A stretch of 64,000 bases of DNA from Corynebacterium occultum. GTDB taxonomy: Bacteria > Actinomycetota > Actinomycetes > Mycobacteriales > Mycobacteriaceae. A program made the translations under genes and the position numbers. The DNA is taken from assembly GCF_009734425.1 (NCBI RefSeq), contig NZ_CP046456.1, forward strand, positions 44,873-108,872, read 5' to 3'. Under the pieces are notes generated by a model. It saw nothing but the letters and a program-made list of their open reading frames with translations. It had not been told where the DNA came from and searched no databases. Shown piece by piece: positions 1 to 8,329 of the stretch (position 1 is its first letter; the number at the start of each line of letters is the position of its first letter).

Positions 1-4
1 CTGC

Positions 5-535
5 ATGAAGGTTCTCATCGCTTATTCCAGCTGGCATGGATCCACCGCCGAGATAGCCCAACGCCTTGCCGCGGTGGTAACCCGCGACGGCATCACCGTA
101 GATGTCACCTCGATCCGGGAAGCACCCGACCCGGCAGGCTACGACGCTGTGGTGGTGGGCAGCGCAGTCCACAATCAGGCCTGGTCTGCGGAGGCCGCAC
201 AGTTTGTCCACCACCATGCCTTCGCCCTGTCGCAGCGACCGGTGTGGCTGTTTAGTGTGGGCATGTCCGATGGCCTGCCTCGTCTCCTGCGCCGAGCAGC
301 GCGTGCGGGACAGGACCGACGCATTACGGACGCTTTGCCCTCTGCCATCCAGCCTCGGGAACACCGGGTCTTCTCAGGGGTATGCCGGCCCGAGCATTTG
401 CCCCGTTGGTCTGGAATCGTGTTCCGCATGGTGGGCGGTCATTTCGGTGACTACCGCGACTGGCCAGCGATCGAGGACTGGGCCCGGCACATCACCCGAC
501 AGCTCAGCGCCCCGCAGACCACCGAAGCCGAGTGA
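5..535 (+). CDS. Flavodoxin-domain protein (HemG-like)
   Basis: A 176-residue protein starting with a beta strand followed by a phosphate-binding loop (YSSWHGST, residues 7-14), the standard FMN site of flavodoxins. Length and the single-domain layout match the flavodoxin/menaquinone-dependent protoporphyrinogen oxidase (HemG) group, so it is probably a small cytoplasmic FMN electron carrier or quinone-linked reductase. The start lies four bases from the window edge, so the upstream ribosome binding site cannot be judged. No partner gene follows in the same direction. The family assignment rests on the N-terminal motif and overall size; the physiological partner is unknown. Confidence 0.75.
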   Translation: MKVLIAYSSWHGSTAEIAQRLAAVVTRDGITVDVTSIREAPDPAGYDAVVVGSAVHNQAWSAEAAQFVHHHAFALSQRPVWLFSVGMSDGLPRLLRRAARAGQDRRITDALPSAIQPREHRVFSGVCRPEHLPRWSGIVFRMVGGHFGDYRDWPAIEDWARHITRQLSAPQTTEAE

Positions 536-997
536 ACGTCGAGGAGTGTTCCACGACTCCTAACGCACTCCGCACCTGGGGGACTCACGCAACCACACCC
601 TCACCTGGGGCATCAGGGACTGGTTCTACGCCGGTTCCCTGCCGCAGCCCCGGTGCAGCAGGGTTCGAATATGATCGGCCTCTTCATGTTGGCCCAGGAA
701 GTTTTCCTTATTCCCCCTCCACGGGAGCGGCGCCTAATACGGGTGGGTGGTGCTCCCACCGCCCACCCCGAGAGGGGTCATCGTCGTCTCACCATCTCTT
801 AAGGACGCCCACGTGGGAAGAGCCGTCCATAGACAATTTCGGCAACAGCGGGACTGTGCGGAACGCTCCAGGCTCTATCACAGACATCTGACGGAGGATG
901 TCACGAAAGATCGGAAATTCGCTGCCATGATCCAGGGAATTTTCCTCGCGGTGGCGATGATCGAGGTGGCAGTCGCGACGCGCTCAACAGTGGCAAC
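536..997. other. Intergenic region without a supported gene
   Basis: About 460 bases between the flavodoxin gene and the end of the convergent gene to its right. A few short open frames exist but none has a recognisable domain, a convincing ribosome binding site or a plausible composition. No strong terminator was picked out by eye. Confidence 0.5.
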
Positions 998-1567
998 CTA
1001 TCCCTGCTCGGCGGCGATGATGCCCGCCTGCCAGCCAGGTGCCCGCCCGGGAGACGGTGGCACGAAATCTGCGGCTTCCACACCCCCGGTGTGCAGTAAC
1101 CAGGCGACCAGTGAGTTCGAGTTCCACATGTCCCCGATCCCGAATTCATCTCTACCCCAGGTCAAGGGCGGCACGGTGGTGGTTCTCGCAATCATGTCCC
1201 CCGCCTCCCGGGCGGTGAGCGGGATCTCGAGGACTTCCCCGACCGCGAAGTCCCGGTCCGGGATAACACCGTCCTCCCAGCAGCGGACCTCGTAGCGAAA
1301 CAGCCGCCACCGTCCCAGAAACTCCATCCCCACCGGTCCGGTGGCGACGACTCCTCTCCCCGTCACCGTTTGGCCCCAGGCCGGGCCCATCTCAATGACG
1401 TAGCGGGTGGTACCGGTGAATATCTCCAGCGCCGCATGATAAAGCGGTTGTGACGGCCGTTTCTCCCGACGTGCCGCCATCGCCTCCCACCAGTGACTGG
1501 TGTGGATGACGAAGTGTCCTCCGGCTCCGACGGGAAGCCACCATAAAGCAGCGTGTGGGCTGTTCAT
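998..1567 (-). CDS. Hypothetical protein, possible degenerate papain-like fold
   Basis: A 189-residue soluble protein translated from an ATG with a good GAGGAAAAG site upstream. It overlaps the end of the CPBP protease gene by four bases, so the two are translationally coupled. I do not recognise a named family. A histidine in a beta-strand context (YHAALEI, about residues 42-48) followed later by WNSNSLVAWLL recalls the order of His and Cys motifs in permuted papain-like (NlpC/LRAT type) folds, but the expected Cys is Ser or Asn here. That comparison is weak inference. The pairing with a membrane protease suggests a linked role at the membrane or in maturation of a partner. Confidence 0.6.
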   Translation of the reverse strand: MNSPHAALWWLPVGAGGHFVIHTSHWWEAMAARREKRPSQPLYHAALEIFTGTTRYVIEMGPAWGQTVTGRGVVATGPVGMEFLGRWRLFRYEVRCWEDGVIPDRDFAVGEVLEIPLTAREAGDMIARTTTVPPLTWGRDEFGIGDMWNSNSLVAWLLHTGGVEAADFVPPSPGRAPGWQAGIIAAEQG

Positions 1568-2463
1568 TGCTTTTCCTCGCGGGGGCGCGTCAATGGTTCT
1601 GCCGGCCCCGGGTGCCCGGGGAGGAATCGTTCCGGAACATCCGCCACGTCGGATCGTTGGCTTAGTGTGGACGACCTGGGGTGGAGGGGCCGGGATGCCT
1701 GTTGTGCCGAGTCAGGTGGACGCTGTGTCGCGGCGATCTCCTTGAGTCGGGACAGCGCTCCGGCGCCATAGAGCAGCCAGGAACCATAGATGATGAGGAC
1801 CGCGATGGCGGGGATGATGAGGCTGGTGCCTTCCCCGATTGTGCTGAACTCGGCGATGATGTTGTAGAGGATATGGGCGACAATGACCGCCTGCAGACTG
1901 CCGGTCGCGATGACCACCAGCGTAAAGAGCAGGCCAACGAGGGTGGCGTTGATGATCTGCAGGGCGGTGTCGGTGCCGCCCTGCCCAATGAACAGGCTGG
2001 CCGAGTGGCCGAGGCCAAAGGTCAGGGAGGTCACGATCACTGCCCACACTGGTCGTCCCTTCCGTAGGAGGGCATGGAGCAGCAGGCCGCGGAAGAGTAC
2101 TTCTTCCAGAAAACCGACGAAGACAAAGTGAGCGATGATCGTGACCCCGATGAGAATCGTCAGGTCATCGCGTACCCCGCGGAGTAACGGGAGGCCGATG
2201 AGGATCAGCAGGGGCAGATAGAACCACATGCGGGCCGCGGGGACCGCGGGGGATACACCTAGTCCGATCTGCAGGCCGATGCCCGAACGGAGAAGATAGG
2301 CGAGCATGATCACTGTCAGCACGCCCAGCGGGATGACCGCAGCGGCGTGAGCGGATATCCCGACGTTGACGCCGAGATTGACGGCCACAATGGTGGCCAT
2401 CAGGTAGAGGGCCAGCCACACCAGGAAATGTCGGACCTGATTTTTCTCGTATAAGCGTTTCAT
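1564..2463 (-). CDS. CPBP family intramembrane metalloprotease
   Basis: A 299-residue polytopic membrane protein with the three CPBP (CAAX protease and bacteriocin-processing, formerly Abi) motifs in order: EEVLFRG at residues 120-126, FGLGH at about 149-153 and HILYN at 197-201. The Glu and His residues of these motifs form the metal site in this family, which includes Rce1-type prenyl-protein proteases and bacteriocin immunity proteins. All key residues are present, so it is probably an active enzyme. It is the first gene of a two-gene minus-strand operon and its stop overlaps the next start. No bacteriocin gene is visible beside it, so its substrate is unknown. Confidence 0.85.
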   Translation of the reverse strand: MKRLYEKNQVRHFLVWLALYLMATIVAVNLGVNVGISAHAAAVIPLGVLTVIMLAYLLRSGIGLQIGLGVSPAVPAARMWFYLPLLILIGLPLLRGVRDDLTILIGVTIIAHFVFVGFLEEVLFRGLLLHALLRKGRPVWAVIVTSLTFGLGHSASLFIGQGGTDTALQIINATLVGLLFTLVVIATGSLQAVIVAHILYNIIAEFSTIGEGTSLIIPAIAVLIIYGSWLLYGAGALSRLKEIAATQRPPDSAQQASRPLHPRSSTLSQRSDVADVPERFLPGHPGPAEPLTRPREEKQ

Positions 2464-2998
2464 GCGCTCATCACGGCCTTATAGTGTTGTGTTCCTTAGC
2501 TTCAGTTTATGGCGGATGCCGTTTGGCCTGGAAGTTTTACACGGTGGGTTGCGACACAGGAGATACGGCAGAGGTCCCTCCGCTGGCTGGGAGCCTCGGC
2601 TTCCTCGGCTTCCAATGGAGGCAGCTGGGGTCCTTACGGCAACTCCGGGCAAGAAGCCACCACCCTGGAACATGCCGGACACTGCCTTGACCCCATCCAT
2701 ACCGGCCCTCTGTTGGCGCGATACTGGACCCCACCAACAACAGTGGGAAAAACAACTACCCCACCTTTAAGCACACGTTGGGTTCCGCTTTTCAGCAGCC
2801 GGCTGCCCCCGTCCAGTACTGCAAGCGCAGCTGGCCCAGTTTCGTGACCCACAATCCGGTTCCCTCACCCCCGGCAGTGGCTAGGGTTAACACCAGCAGG
2901 AACCGGTCGCGCACGGCTCCCTGACCCCGACGTCCTCTTCGGCGAGATTATTACCCCACGGCACGAGCTCAACACGATTACCGGAAGGTCCTACCATC
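2464..2998. other. Divergent intergenic region without a supported gene
   Basis: About 535 bases between two divergently oriented units. It must hold the promoters of the CPBP operon (leftward) and the membrane-protein pair (rightward). No domain-bearing reading frame was recognised. Confidence 0.5.
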
Positions 2999-3484
2999 GT
3001 GAGTCTCCCGCTTTCCGACAAAAAAGTTTCGACCCTACTCGTCGTCCTCCTGATGTTCGGCGCCGTGTCCGCCTTCTGCGGAGCAGTACTGGGCATTGTC
3101 TTCAACGGGGCAGGAGTCCCGCTGGAGCATCTGGCGGGAACGCCGTTTTCTTCCTTCGTGGTCCCGGGGCTCATCCTGGGCGTCGTCGTCGGCGGAACTC
3201 AGTTGGCCGCCGGGGTTGCGTTGCTCACTCGTAGCCCTCGGGCCCCGCTGATGGTGGCAGTGGCCGGTTTTGGAATGATGATCTGGATCTACACCGAACT
3301 GGCGCTTATCGGGTACTCCTGGCTGCAGAGCATCTACTTCGGGCTGGGGATCGTCGAGCTGATCCTCGTCCTTGCCCTGCTCGGTATTGCACCGGAGTTC
3401 GTATCATCCTGGGACCGTCACCGGGGTCGAGCCAGGTCACCGGAGAAGTCCTCCGAGACGAGTCCTCCGACCGGGGTGTCCTGA
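2999..3484 (+). CDS. Four-helix integral membrane protein
   Basis: A 161-residue protein that begins at GTG with GGAAGG about a dozen bases upstream. Hydropathy by eye gives four membrane segments, at about residues 10-32, 52-75, 80-100 and 108-130, followed by a short charged cytoplasmic tail. No catalytic motif or named family was recognised. Its stop overlaps the ATG of the next membrane protein gene, so the two form an operon and may act together. Confidence 0.65.
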   Translation: MSLPLSDKKVSTLLVVLLMFGAVSAFCGAVLGIVFNGAGVPLEHLAGTPFSSFVVPGLILGVVVGGTQLAAGVALLTRSPRAPLMVAVAGFGMMIWIYTELALIGYSWLQSIYFGLGIVELILVLALLGIAPEFVSSWDRHRGRARSPEKSSETSPPTGVS

Positions 3485-4353
3485 TGACAAGGAGACTGCA
3501 GGAGGGACAGAGGCAGGAGGTTGTCACCCGGATTCCGGCATTGTGGGCATGGTTGTCCGCGTCGGCCGCAGTACTGGCGGCAGTGGGCAGCGTTCTCGGA
3601 CTTTCGGTTCCCGGGCGCCTCTATGGGCAGAAGACATCCGAGATGGTCATAGCCGTCCTCGCCCAGGATCTGGTGAACCTGTTCCTGGTTGCACCCCTGA
3701 TGCTCATTCTCGCCGTCTACGCCCGACGGGGCTCGCTCAGCTCGGGGCTGTGTCTGATCGGATTTCTCGCTTTCACCGTGTATAACTACGCGATCTACGC
3801 GTTCTCCATCCACTTCGGTCCCCTGTTCCTGATCTGGGTCGCAGTGCTCGGCCTGTCCGTCTTTGCCCTCATCGGCAACCTGGCCGCCCTGACCCTGCCA
3901 GGGGTGGACACACGTTTCAGCGGTGCCACGGTGAGAGTGCCGGGGTGGTTGCTGATCGTGGTCGCGGTCTTGTTTGCGCTGCTGTGGCTCAGTGAGATCG
4001 TGCCCGACCTGCTGAACGGCAGAAACTCCACCAGCGCGACCGACTGGGATGTTCCCACCAATCCGGTTCATGTGTTGGACCTGGCGTTTTTCCTCCCCGC
4101 GGTCGGTGCGGTGGGTGTGCTCCTGCTCAGAGGTCACCGGATCGGATACGTTGCTGCCCCCGGGGCTTTGATCTGGGTGATTTTGACCAGCCTGCCCATT
4201 CTCGTCACCCCCTTCGTGGCACAAGCCCGAGGCGAGGAACCAGGGTGGTTTGTCCTAGTGCCGATAGGAACCCTTGCCGTGGCCACGGCGGTGATTGTCT
4301 GGCGGCTGCTGCACACCGTGGGACAGCGTCCAACTGTTTCCCCGGGCGCGTGA
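3484..4353 (+). CDS. Polytopic membrane protein
   Basis: A 289-residue hydrophobic protein with about seven to eight predicted membrane segments and no recognisable catalytic motif. It starts in an ATGA overlap with the gene before it, which indicates translational coupling. Families of this type are often annotated only as hypothetical membrane proteins in actinobacteria. A decayed DUF6544-like reading frame follows about 70 bases downstream and may once have belonged to the same unit. Confidence 0.7.
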   Translation: MTRRLQEGQRQEVVTRIPALWAWLSASAAVLAAVGSVLGLSVPGRLYGQKTSEMVIAVLAQDLVNLFLVAPLMLILAVYARRGSLSSGLCLIGFLAFTVYNYAIYAFSIHFGPLFLIWVAVLGLSVFALIGNLAALTLPGVDTRFSGATVRVPGWLLIVVAVLFALLWLSEIVPDLLNGRNSTSATDWDVPTNPVHVLDLAFFLPAVGAVGVLLLRGHRIGYVAAPGALIWVILTSLPILVTPFVAQARGEEPGWFVLVPIGTLAVATAVIVWRLLHTVGQRPTVSPGA

Positions 4354-4424
4354 TCATGGGACCGGGCGACCACAGACCCGCACGTATTTCTGGATGGGAC
4401 CAACGGCTGACAACCGCCCCACCC

Positions 4425-4620
4425 GCGCAACCTTCACTGACAAAGAGGTGGCGGGGCCGCCGGAGCCGGTGCAGCGCTACCTGAGCACCGCCATCCGGGC
4501 CGGAACACCGCTGACGCGGGCCGGCCGGGACCATGGGGCACAATCAAGCTGGGCCGGTGGCTGCCCTGCCGGCCCGGATGCATCCCGTAGCGCGGCCGGA
4601 TGCGGGGGGGCGGAAGCAGT
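4425..4620 (+). pseudogene. DUF6544-like relic (frameshifted)
   Basis: One frame reads FTDKEVAGPPEPVQRYLSTA followed by IRAGTPL, closely resembling the N-terminal signature of DUF6544/DUF6920-type proteins (a FT-x-x-x-V-x-x-LPEPV-RYL pattern). After about 35 codons the similarity continues in another frame as GTIKLGRWLPCRP and then meets a stop. The rest of the gene, normally some 200 codons more, is absent. The assignment is from remembered family signature and is moderately sure; the frameshift is seen directly. Confidence 0.5.
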
Positions 4621-4718
4621 CTGGGTGCCTCCGGCGCTGTTGCCTCAGTTCACCACGACCTGGGCCGTGTTAGATGACACCCAGATGTCGTCACATGCCT
4701 GGTCGTTAGGCTCGAACT

Positions 4719-4743
4719 GTGCCAACCCCTTCTGACCCCGACA
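4719..4743 (+). repeat. CTTCTGA-family dispersed repeat, copy A
   Basis: The sequence GTGCCAACCCCTTCTGACCC plus CGACA resembles the two copies at 7206-7253 (GTGCCAGTGACTTCTGACA and GCGCCAACATCTTCTGACTC). It marks the left limit of a 2.5-kb stretch that holds both serine recombinase genes. Confidence 0.6.
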
Positions 4744-4952
4744 ATCTATGGGCTTGTTCCGGAACCAGGTTTTTGTGTCAGGAACGAACGTTTCTGCTAC
4801 AAAAAACACGCTTCCCGAAAATATACGTTCATAAAGGTCGCCACACCCAGATTTTGTAGCACAACCCAGTGCCGTATTCTATGTGTCCATACGCGGACCT
4901 CTTGACGGGTTCTGCTACATTTTTCGGATATGGGACACGAATTCGGTTGTCG

Positions 4953-4997
4953 TTTTCAGAAGTCGTCTGCACGGATTTCAGAAGTCCTCTTCACTGA
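4953..4997 (-). repeat. CTTCTGA-family repeats, copies B and C
   Basis: Two adjacent units in inverted orientation: TTTTCAGAAGTCGTCTGCAC at 4953-4972 and ATTTCAGAAGTCCTCTTCAC at 4975-4994. On the minus strand both read GTG(C/A)AG-nn-GACTTCTGAAA, the same unit found in front of the rightward recombinase gene. Confidence 0.7.
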
Positions 4998-5040
4998 CAC
5001 ACCAGTCCCGGCGTCTGTGCGTAGTTGGTAGTTTCAGAGA

Positions 5041-5376
5041 GTGGCCTCAACTAGTGGATGGAAACGAAAAGCAGGCGCGATCCTGTCGTTCCTTCTCGGC
5101 TTCGGCATGGGAGTCATCCTCCGACGTTTTTTAATCCCCTTAGGGACCAGCGTTGAACAGTTGGTGTGGCCCTGGATCGTTGGATCGTTTATTTTTCTGG
5201 TGATCGTGGGCGGTGTCCTGGTCGCTTTTGCTGCGGTTCTCTATCGTTATCGCCACCGTCATTGCCTGGCTGTCGCCCTGGGGTGGGGAATCTGGGCCGG
5301 ATTCCTGGTGCATAGTCTTCTGCTCTTCGTGTTGTCCCTGCTGATCTTTAAGTACGGGATAACTCCTGTCGGATAG
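5041..5376 (+). CDS. Small three-helix membrane protein
   Basis: A 111-residue hydrophobic protein beginning at GTG, with three predicted membrane segments at about residues 10-30, 40-65 and 78-105 and a basic loop (YRYRHRH) between the second and third. No family was recognised. The upstream ribosome binding site is weak (AGAG). It lies between repeat copies of the recombinase-associated family, so it may be a passenger of that segment. Its reality is supported mainly by the coherent hydrophobic pattern. Confidence 0.5.
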   Translation: MASTSGWKRKAGAILSFLLGFGMGVILRRFLIPLGTSVEQLVWPWIVGSFIFLVIVGGVLVAFAAVLYRYRHRHCLAVALGWGIWAGFLVHSLLLFVLSLLIFKYGITPVG

Positions 5377-5610
5377 GGATCGATCGGCCCCTGTCGCCCA
5401 ACAGTGTCTATGGGTGATCCCCGGCATCAGAACCGGTCAATGTCTTGGGGGTTGAGAGGTATTGGCCTGATACGGGATCCTCACCACCTCATCGGTGTCA
5501 GCGACCGTCGATTTCTTCGTTGACCTTTCTCACCCCATGCCTCATATATAGGGACGTGTCGAGAAATCCTCTGGGAAACAAGGGTCGCAGTTCTCACTGA
5601 AGACGCATCG
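5377..5610. other. Intergenic region, no gene seen
   Basis: A short convergent intergenic stretch between the small membrane protein and the leftward recombinase gene. No clear reading frame or strong hairpin was identified. Confidence 0.4.
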
Positions 5611-6228
5611 TTAGCGTCCCGCGAGAAGCTTTCGTCCGTCCTCGCGCAGCTCCCCCGTGGGGGACACGTGCCGGTAGAGGGTCTGGCGGGTGATGTCGAG
5701 CTCCTTGCAGAGTGCTGCGACGCTGGTTTCGGGTTGACCCATCGAGGCCATCGCCAGCCGCACCTTGGCCGGGGTCATCTTGAACGGTCGCCCACCCTTA
5801 CGCCCACGGGCCCTCGCCGACTCCAGGCCAGCTATCGTGCGTTCAGAGATCAACTCGCGCTCGAACTCGGCCAGGGCGGCGAAGATCCCGAAGACCAACT
5901 TGCCCTGAGCCGAGGTCGTGTCAATCGCCGCACCCTGACCGGTCAGCACCTTGAGCCCCACGCCGCGGGCGGTGAGATCGTGGACGATGTTGACCAGATG
6001 CCGAAGATTTCTCCCCAACCGGTCCAGCTTCCACACCAACAGGGTGTCGCCGGCTCGGAGTGCTTTCAGGCACGACACTAATTCCGGGCGGTCCTCTTTC
6101 TTGCCGGAGGCCTTGTCCTCATACATGTGGTCCGGATCCACTCCGGCAGCAAGGAGGGCGTCGCGCTGTAAATCAGTGGATTGTGACCCATCCGCTTTTG
6201 ACACCCGCATGTAACCAATTAGAGCCAT
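5611..6228 (-). CDS. Serine recombinase (resolvase/invertase family)
   Basis: A 205-residue site-specific recombinase. The N-terminal catalytic domain carries the nucleophile Ser10 in GYMRVSKADG and the conserved LDRLGRN (residues 68-74). A long E helix (ELISERTIAGLESARARGRK) leads to a C-terminal helix-turn-helix (SVAALCKELDITRQTLYRHV). Size and domain order match small Tn3-type resolvases and DNA invertases, not the large integrases. It is divergent from a second recombinase gene about 330 bases away, and repeats that could be its recombination subsites lie in and around that gap. Decayed copies of the same type of gene occur at about 41.7 and 61.55 kb. Confidence 0.93.
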   Translation of the reverse strand: MALIGYMRVSKADGSQSTDLQRDALLAAGVDPDHMYEDKASGKKEDRPELVSCLKALRAGDTLLVWKLDRLGRNLRHLVNIVHDLTARGVGLKVLTGQGAAIDTTSAQGKLVFGIFAALAEFERELISERTIAGLESARARGRKGGRPFKMTPAKVRLAMASMGQPETSVAALCKELDITRQTLYRHVSPTGELREDGRKLLAGR

Positions 6229-6258
6229 AACCTATTCCCATCACTTATACGGTCGTTT

Positions 6259-6281
6259 GTGTGACACACTTCTGAAAAATG
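6259..6281 (+). repeat. CTTCTGA-family repeat, copy D
   Basis: GTGTGACACACTTCTGAAAA lies 31 bases upstream of the leftward recombinase start. It shares the CTTCTGAAA core and the GTG left arm of the other copies, and may be a recombinase subsite or operator. Confidence 0.55.
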
Positions 6282-6459
6282 TTGCGCGAGGTCGCAAAAT
6301 CGGAAATTGTCACTTAACGCGTTATTTATCCTACGTCACGTGAACGGATCGAAAAACCAATAAAGTGACACAGTTTTCTCGTTGGCGCAGATTTTTCGCC
6401 GGCTTATCCGTGACTGGACCGAAAAGGTTTACTCTTCAAGTATGTGGGTCTGTCTTTTG

Positions 6460-6485
6460 GTGCAGGGGACTTCTGAAACATGACG
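6460..6485 (+). repeat. CTTCTGA-family repeat, copy E
   Basis: GTGCAGGGGACTTCTGAAAC followed by ATGACG. It is almost identical to copy G at 6559 and is in the same orientation, 99 bases apart. Confidence 0.7.
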
Positions 6486-6514
6486 GACAGTGCAGACGGG
6501 TACTGAAAACGAGA

Positions 6515-6533
6515 TTTCAGAAGTCGACTGCAC
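6515..6533 (-). repeat. CTTCTGA-family repeat, copy F
   Basis: TTTCAGAAGTCGACTGCAC, the inverted form of copies E and G, lies between them. The E-F-G arrangement (direct, inverted, direct) resembles a multi-subsite recombination region. Confidence 0.7.
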
Positions 6534-6555
6534 TTCTCCAGGTCGCCAGGTGCCG

Positions 6556-7173
6556 ATGGTGCAGAGGACTTCTGAAACTGACATTGGTTACGCCCGGGTA
6601 TCCACCGACGAGCAAGACGCCCGACTCCAACATGACGCACTCACCCGGGCCGAGTGCTACCGGATCTTCACCGACACCGCGTCCGGATCCTTGGAGTCAC
6701 GACCCGAGCTCGATAAGTTGCTCGATCAACTCCGCCCCGGCGACACGTTGGTGGTGTGGTGCCTCGACCGGTTGGGTCGGTCAATCAGACACCTGATTGA
6801 TCAGCTCGCCGCCCTTCAAGATCGTGGGGTGGAGTTCCGCAGTTTGCAGGAAAACATTGACACCTCCTCCTCGGGCGGGAGGTTGGTGTTCCATATCTTC
6901 GCCTCGTTGGCTGAGTTCGAGCGCGATCTGATTAGGGAACGGACCAACGCCGGGCTTGAGGCTGCCCGGGCCCGGGGCCGGGTCGGTGGCCGGCCACCGT
7001 TGTTGTCGGGGGATAAGCTGCGTACCGCGCGGCAACTTTACGAGCAAAAGGACATGACCGTCGCCCAAATCGGGGAGGTCCTGGGGGTGAGCCGCACCAC
7101 CGTCTACCGGGCGTTGCGCAAAGAAACAGGGGCATTACCTACGCGACAGAAGAAGCCCTCGCAGTCCACGTAA
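6556..7173 (+). CDS. Serine recombinase (TnpR-like resolvase)
   Basis: A 205-residue serine recombinase read from the ATG at 6556, with the nucleophile Ser16 in GYARVSTDEQ, the LDRLGRS motif at about residues 70-76, an E helix (LIRERTNAGLEAARARGR) and a C-terminal helix-turn-helix (TVAQIGEVLGVSRTTVYRAL). An upstream in-frame GTG at 6490 would add 22 residues; the shorter start gives a normal N-terminus, but the first codons coincide with a repeat that may be a recombination subsite. Family members resolve cointegrates of Tn3-type transposons or multimers of plasmids. No transposase gene accompanies it, so a role in plasmid dimer resolution is plausible. Confidence 0.93.
   Translation: MVQRTSETDIGYARVSTDEQDARLQHDALTRAECYRIFTDTASGSLESRPELDKLLDQLRPGDTLVVWCLDRLGRSIRHLIDQLAALQDRGVEFRSLQENIDTSSSGGRLVFHIFASLAEFERDLIRERTNAGLEAARARGRVGGRPPLLSGDKLRTARQLYEQKDMTVAQIGEVLGVSRTTVYRALRKETGALPTRQKKPSQST
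6559..6583 (+). repeat. CTTCTGA-family repeat, copy G, overlapping a start codon
   Basis: GTGCAGAGGACTTCTGAAAC plus TGACA covers codons 2 to about 9 of the rightward recombinase. Binding of the recombinase here would block its own expression, a common autoregulatory layout in resolvases. Confidence 0.6.
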
Positions 7174-7205
7174 CCGGGCAGCGTGGCAGAGCGGTTCTCG
7201 GAATC

Positions 7206-7253
7206 TGTGCCAGTGACTTCTGACATTTGCGCCAACATCTTCTGACTCTGACA
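7206..7253 (+). repeat. CTTCTGA-family repeats, copies H and I
   Basis: Two direct units, GTGCCAGTGACTTCTGACA at 7206 and GCGCCAACATCTTCTGACTC from about 7229, lie just after the rightward recombinase gene. They match copy A at 4719 in sequence and orientation, so similar units bracket the whole two-recombinase segment. Confidence 0.6.
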
Positions 7254-7663
7254 CAGACAGAATTTCTTTCAAGGTATTACTTATGTCGATAAGCTCTAAA
7301 ATTGACTTTTGATACATTTCGCGATGAACCTATTGATTTTATGGAGATACTGCATCGGGAATGGGCGGAGTCACAAACCTCCTCGGCAAGTGCGGCTGAC
7401 CCGAAGCCCGGGTGCAGATCATTCATAAGGGAAAATCATCACCTGCATCACATGCGAGACCAGTCACGGTCAAAACTGGTCGCCCCAGGATGGGCAGATC
7501 GACACTGTCCTGATCTTGGATTGGTTGGCTCTTCCTTAATCCTCTTTCGAGGCGAGTCTTCCTGCTCACGACCCGCCCCGTGGCTAGGCCCTGTGTGTTG
7601 GCTGCGGTCTGAAGTGTCCGGTAACGGAGATAAGGTGTTGCGCCCTCACAGCGTCCTGAGTGC
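7254..7663. other. Intergenic region, possible gene fragment only
   Basis: About 410 bases. One plus-strand frame (about 7430-7540) reads a short CxxC-containing stretch, but it is closed upstream by a stop and has no start codon, so it is at most a relic. Nothing else was recognised. Confidence 0.4.
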
Positions 7664-8299
7664 TTAAGGAGCGGGGGAGGGGGTTTCCTGCTCCTGTGGG
7701 ATAGCCGAATCACCAGACCGCACTGTGGGGGTCTGGGCCGTTTGTTGAGTAAACCATTGCTCGAACACGGAGAGCCGGCCACGGGCTTCCGCCGCCTGGG
7801 ATCGGGCTTCCTCGAGTGTGTGTTGCTGGGTTTCCAGCTGGTGGCGCAGGCGCTCATTGTCTTTGGCCAGGGCGGTGAGCTCTGCTTCTGCCTGGGCGAT
7901 CATGGCCAGCGCCTCGGTGGTGGCGGCTTGTTCCTGTTCCAGTTTCTCCGCCAGCTCCGTGACCTCCTGGTGGGCCTGGTCGGCGTCTTCGGTGGCGGTT
8001 TTCGCCACCTGGTGGAGGGTGTCGTCCTGTTGTGCTCGCCCGGCCAGCACTTGCTGGCCTATCACTGCACGCAGTGCCTCGAAGGCCCGGGTTTCTTCCT
8101 CCGTAGCAGGCGCAAACGCCGGATCGGCTGCCCCGGTTCGGCGCATTTCACGCCAGTGGCGCACGACTTCAGCAGCCAGGGCCTGGTCCACCCGGGCGGT
8201 GGCACGTACACGTGCGACCGTGATCGCCTGGGCTCCCTCTTTCGCGAGGAGGTCGGCGAGGGCACGTTCGGTGCGGGCGCGCGGTGCAGAACTGGTCAT
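7664..8299 (-). CDS. KfrA-like plasmid DNA-binding coiled-coil protein
   Basis: A 211-residue protein with an N-terminal DNA-binding region (about residues 1-75, containing TVARVRATARVDQALAAEVV and VRHWREMR) followed by a long heptad-rich, Glu/Gln/Ala-rich coiled coil (about residues 95-185) and a Pro/Ser tail. This is the layout of KfrA_N family proteins, autoregulated plasmid proteins with a supporting role in partition and nucleoid association. The gene is single and is preceded by an AT-rich, repeat-containing stretch that is a likely operator. The family call is strong; the exact plasmid function is inferred. Confidence 0.85.
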   Translation of the reverse strand: MTSSAPRARTERALADLLAKEGAQAITVARVRATARVDQALAAEVVRHWREMRRTGAADPAFAPATEEETRAFEALRAVIGQQVLAGRAQQDDTLHQVAKTATEDADQAHQEVTELAEKLEQEQAATTEALAMIAQAEAELTALAKDNERLRHQLETQQHTLEEARSQAAEARGRLSVFEQWFTQQTAQTPTVRSGDSAIPQEQETPSPAP

Positions 8300-8329
8300 G
8301 GCAAATGTCTCCTTAACGGGTTTTGTTCC

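Noticed and set aside
3418..4224. Minus-strand frame of 268 codons rich in Gln, Gly, Asp and His
   Set aside because: Antisense to hydrophobic codons of the membrane proteins; the composition is the expected mirror of membrane-segment codons.
7430..7540. Short plus-strand stretch with a CxxC pattern (zinc-ribbon-like)
   Set aside because: It is closed by a stop just upstream, has no start codon and covers only about 35 codons.
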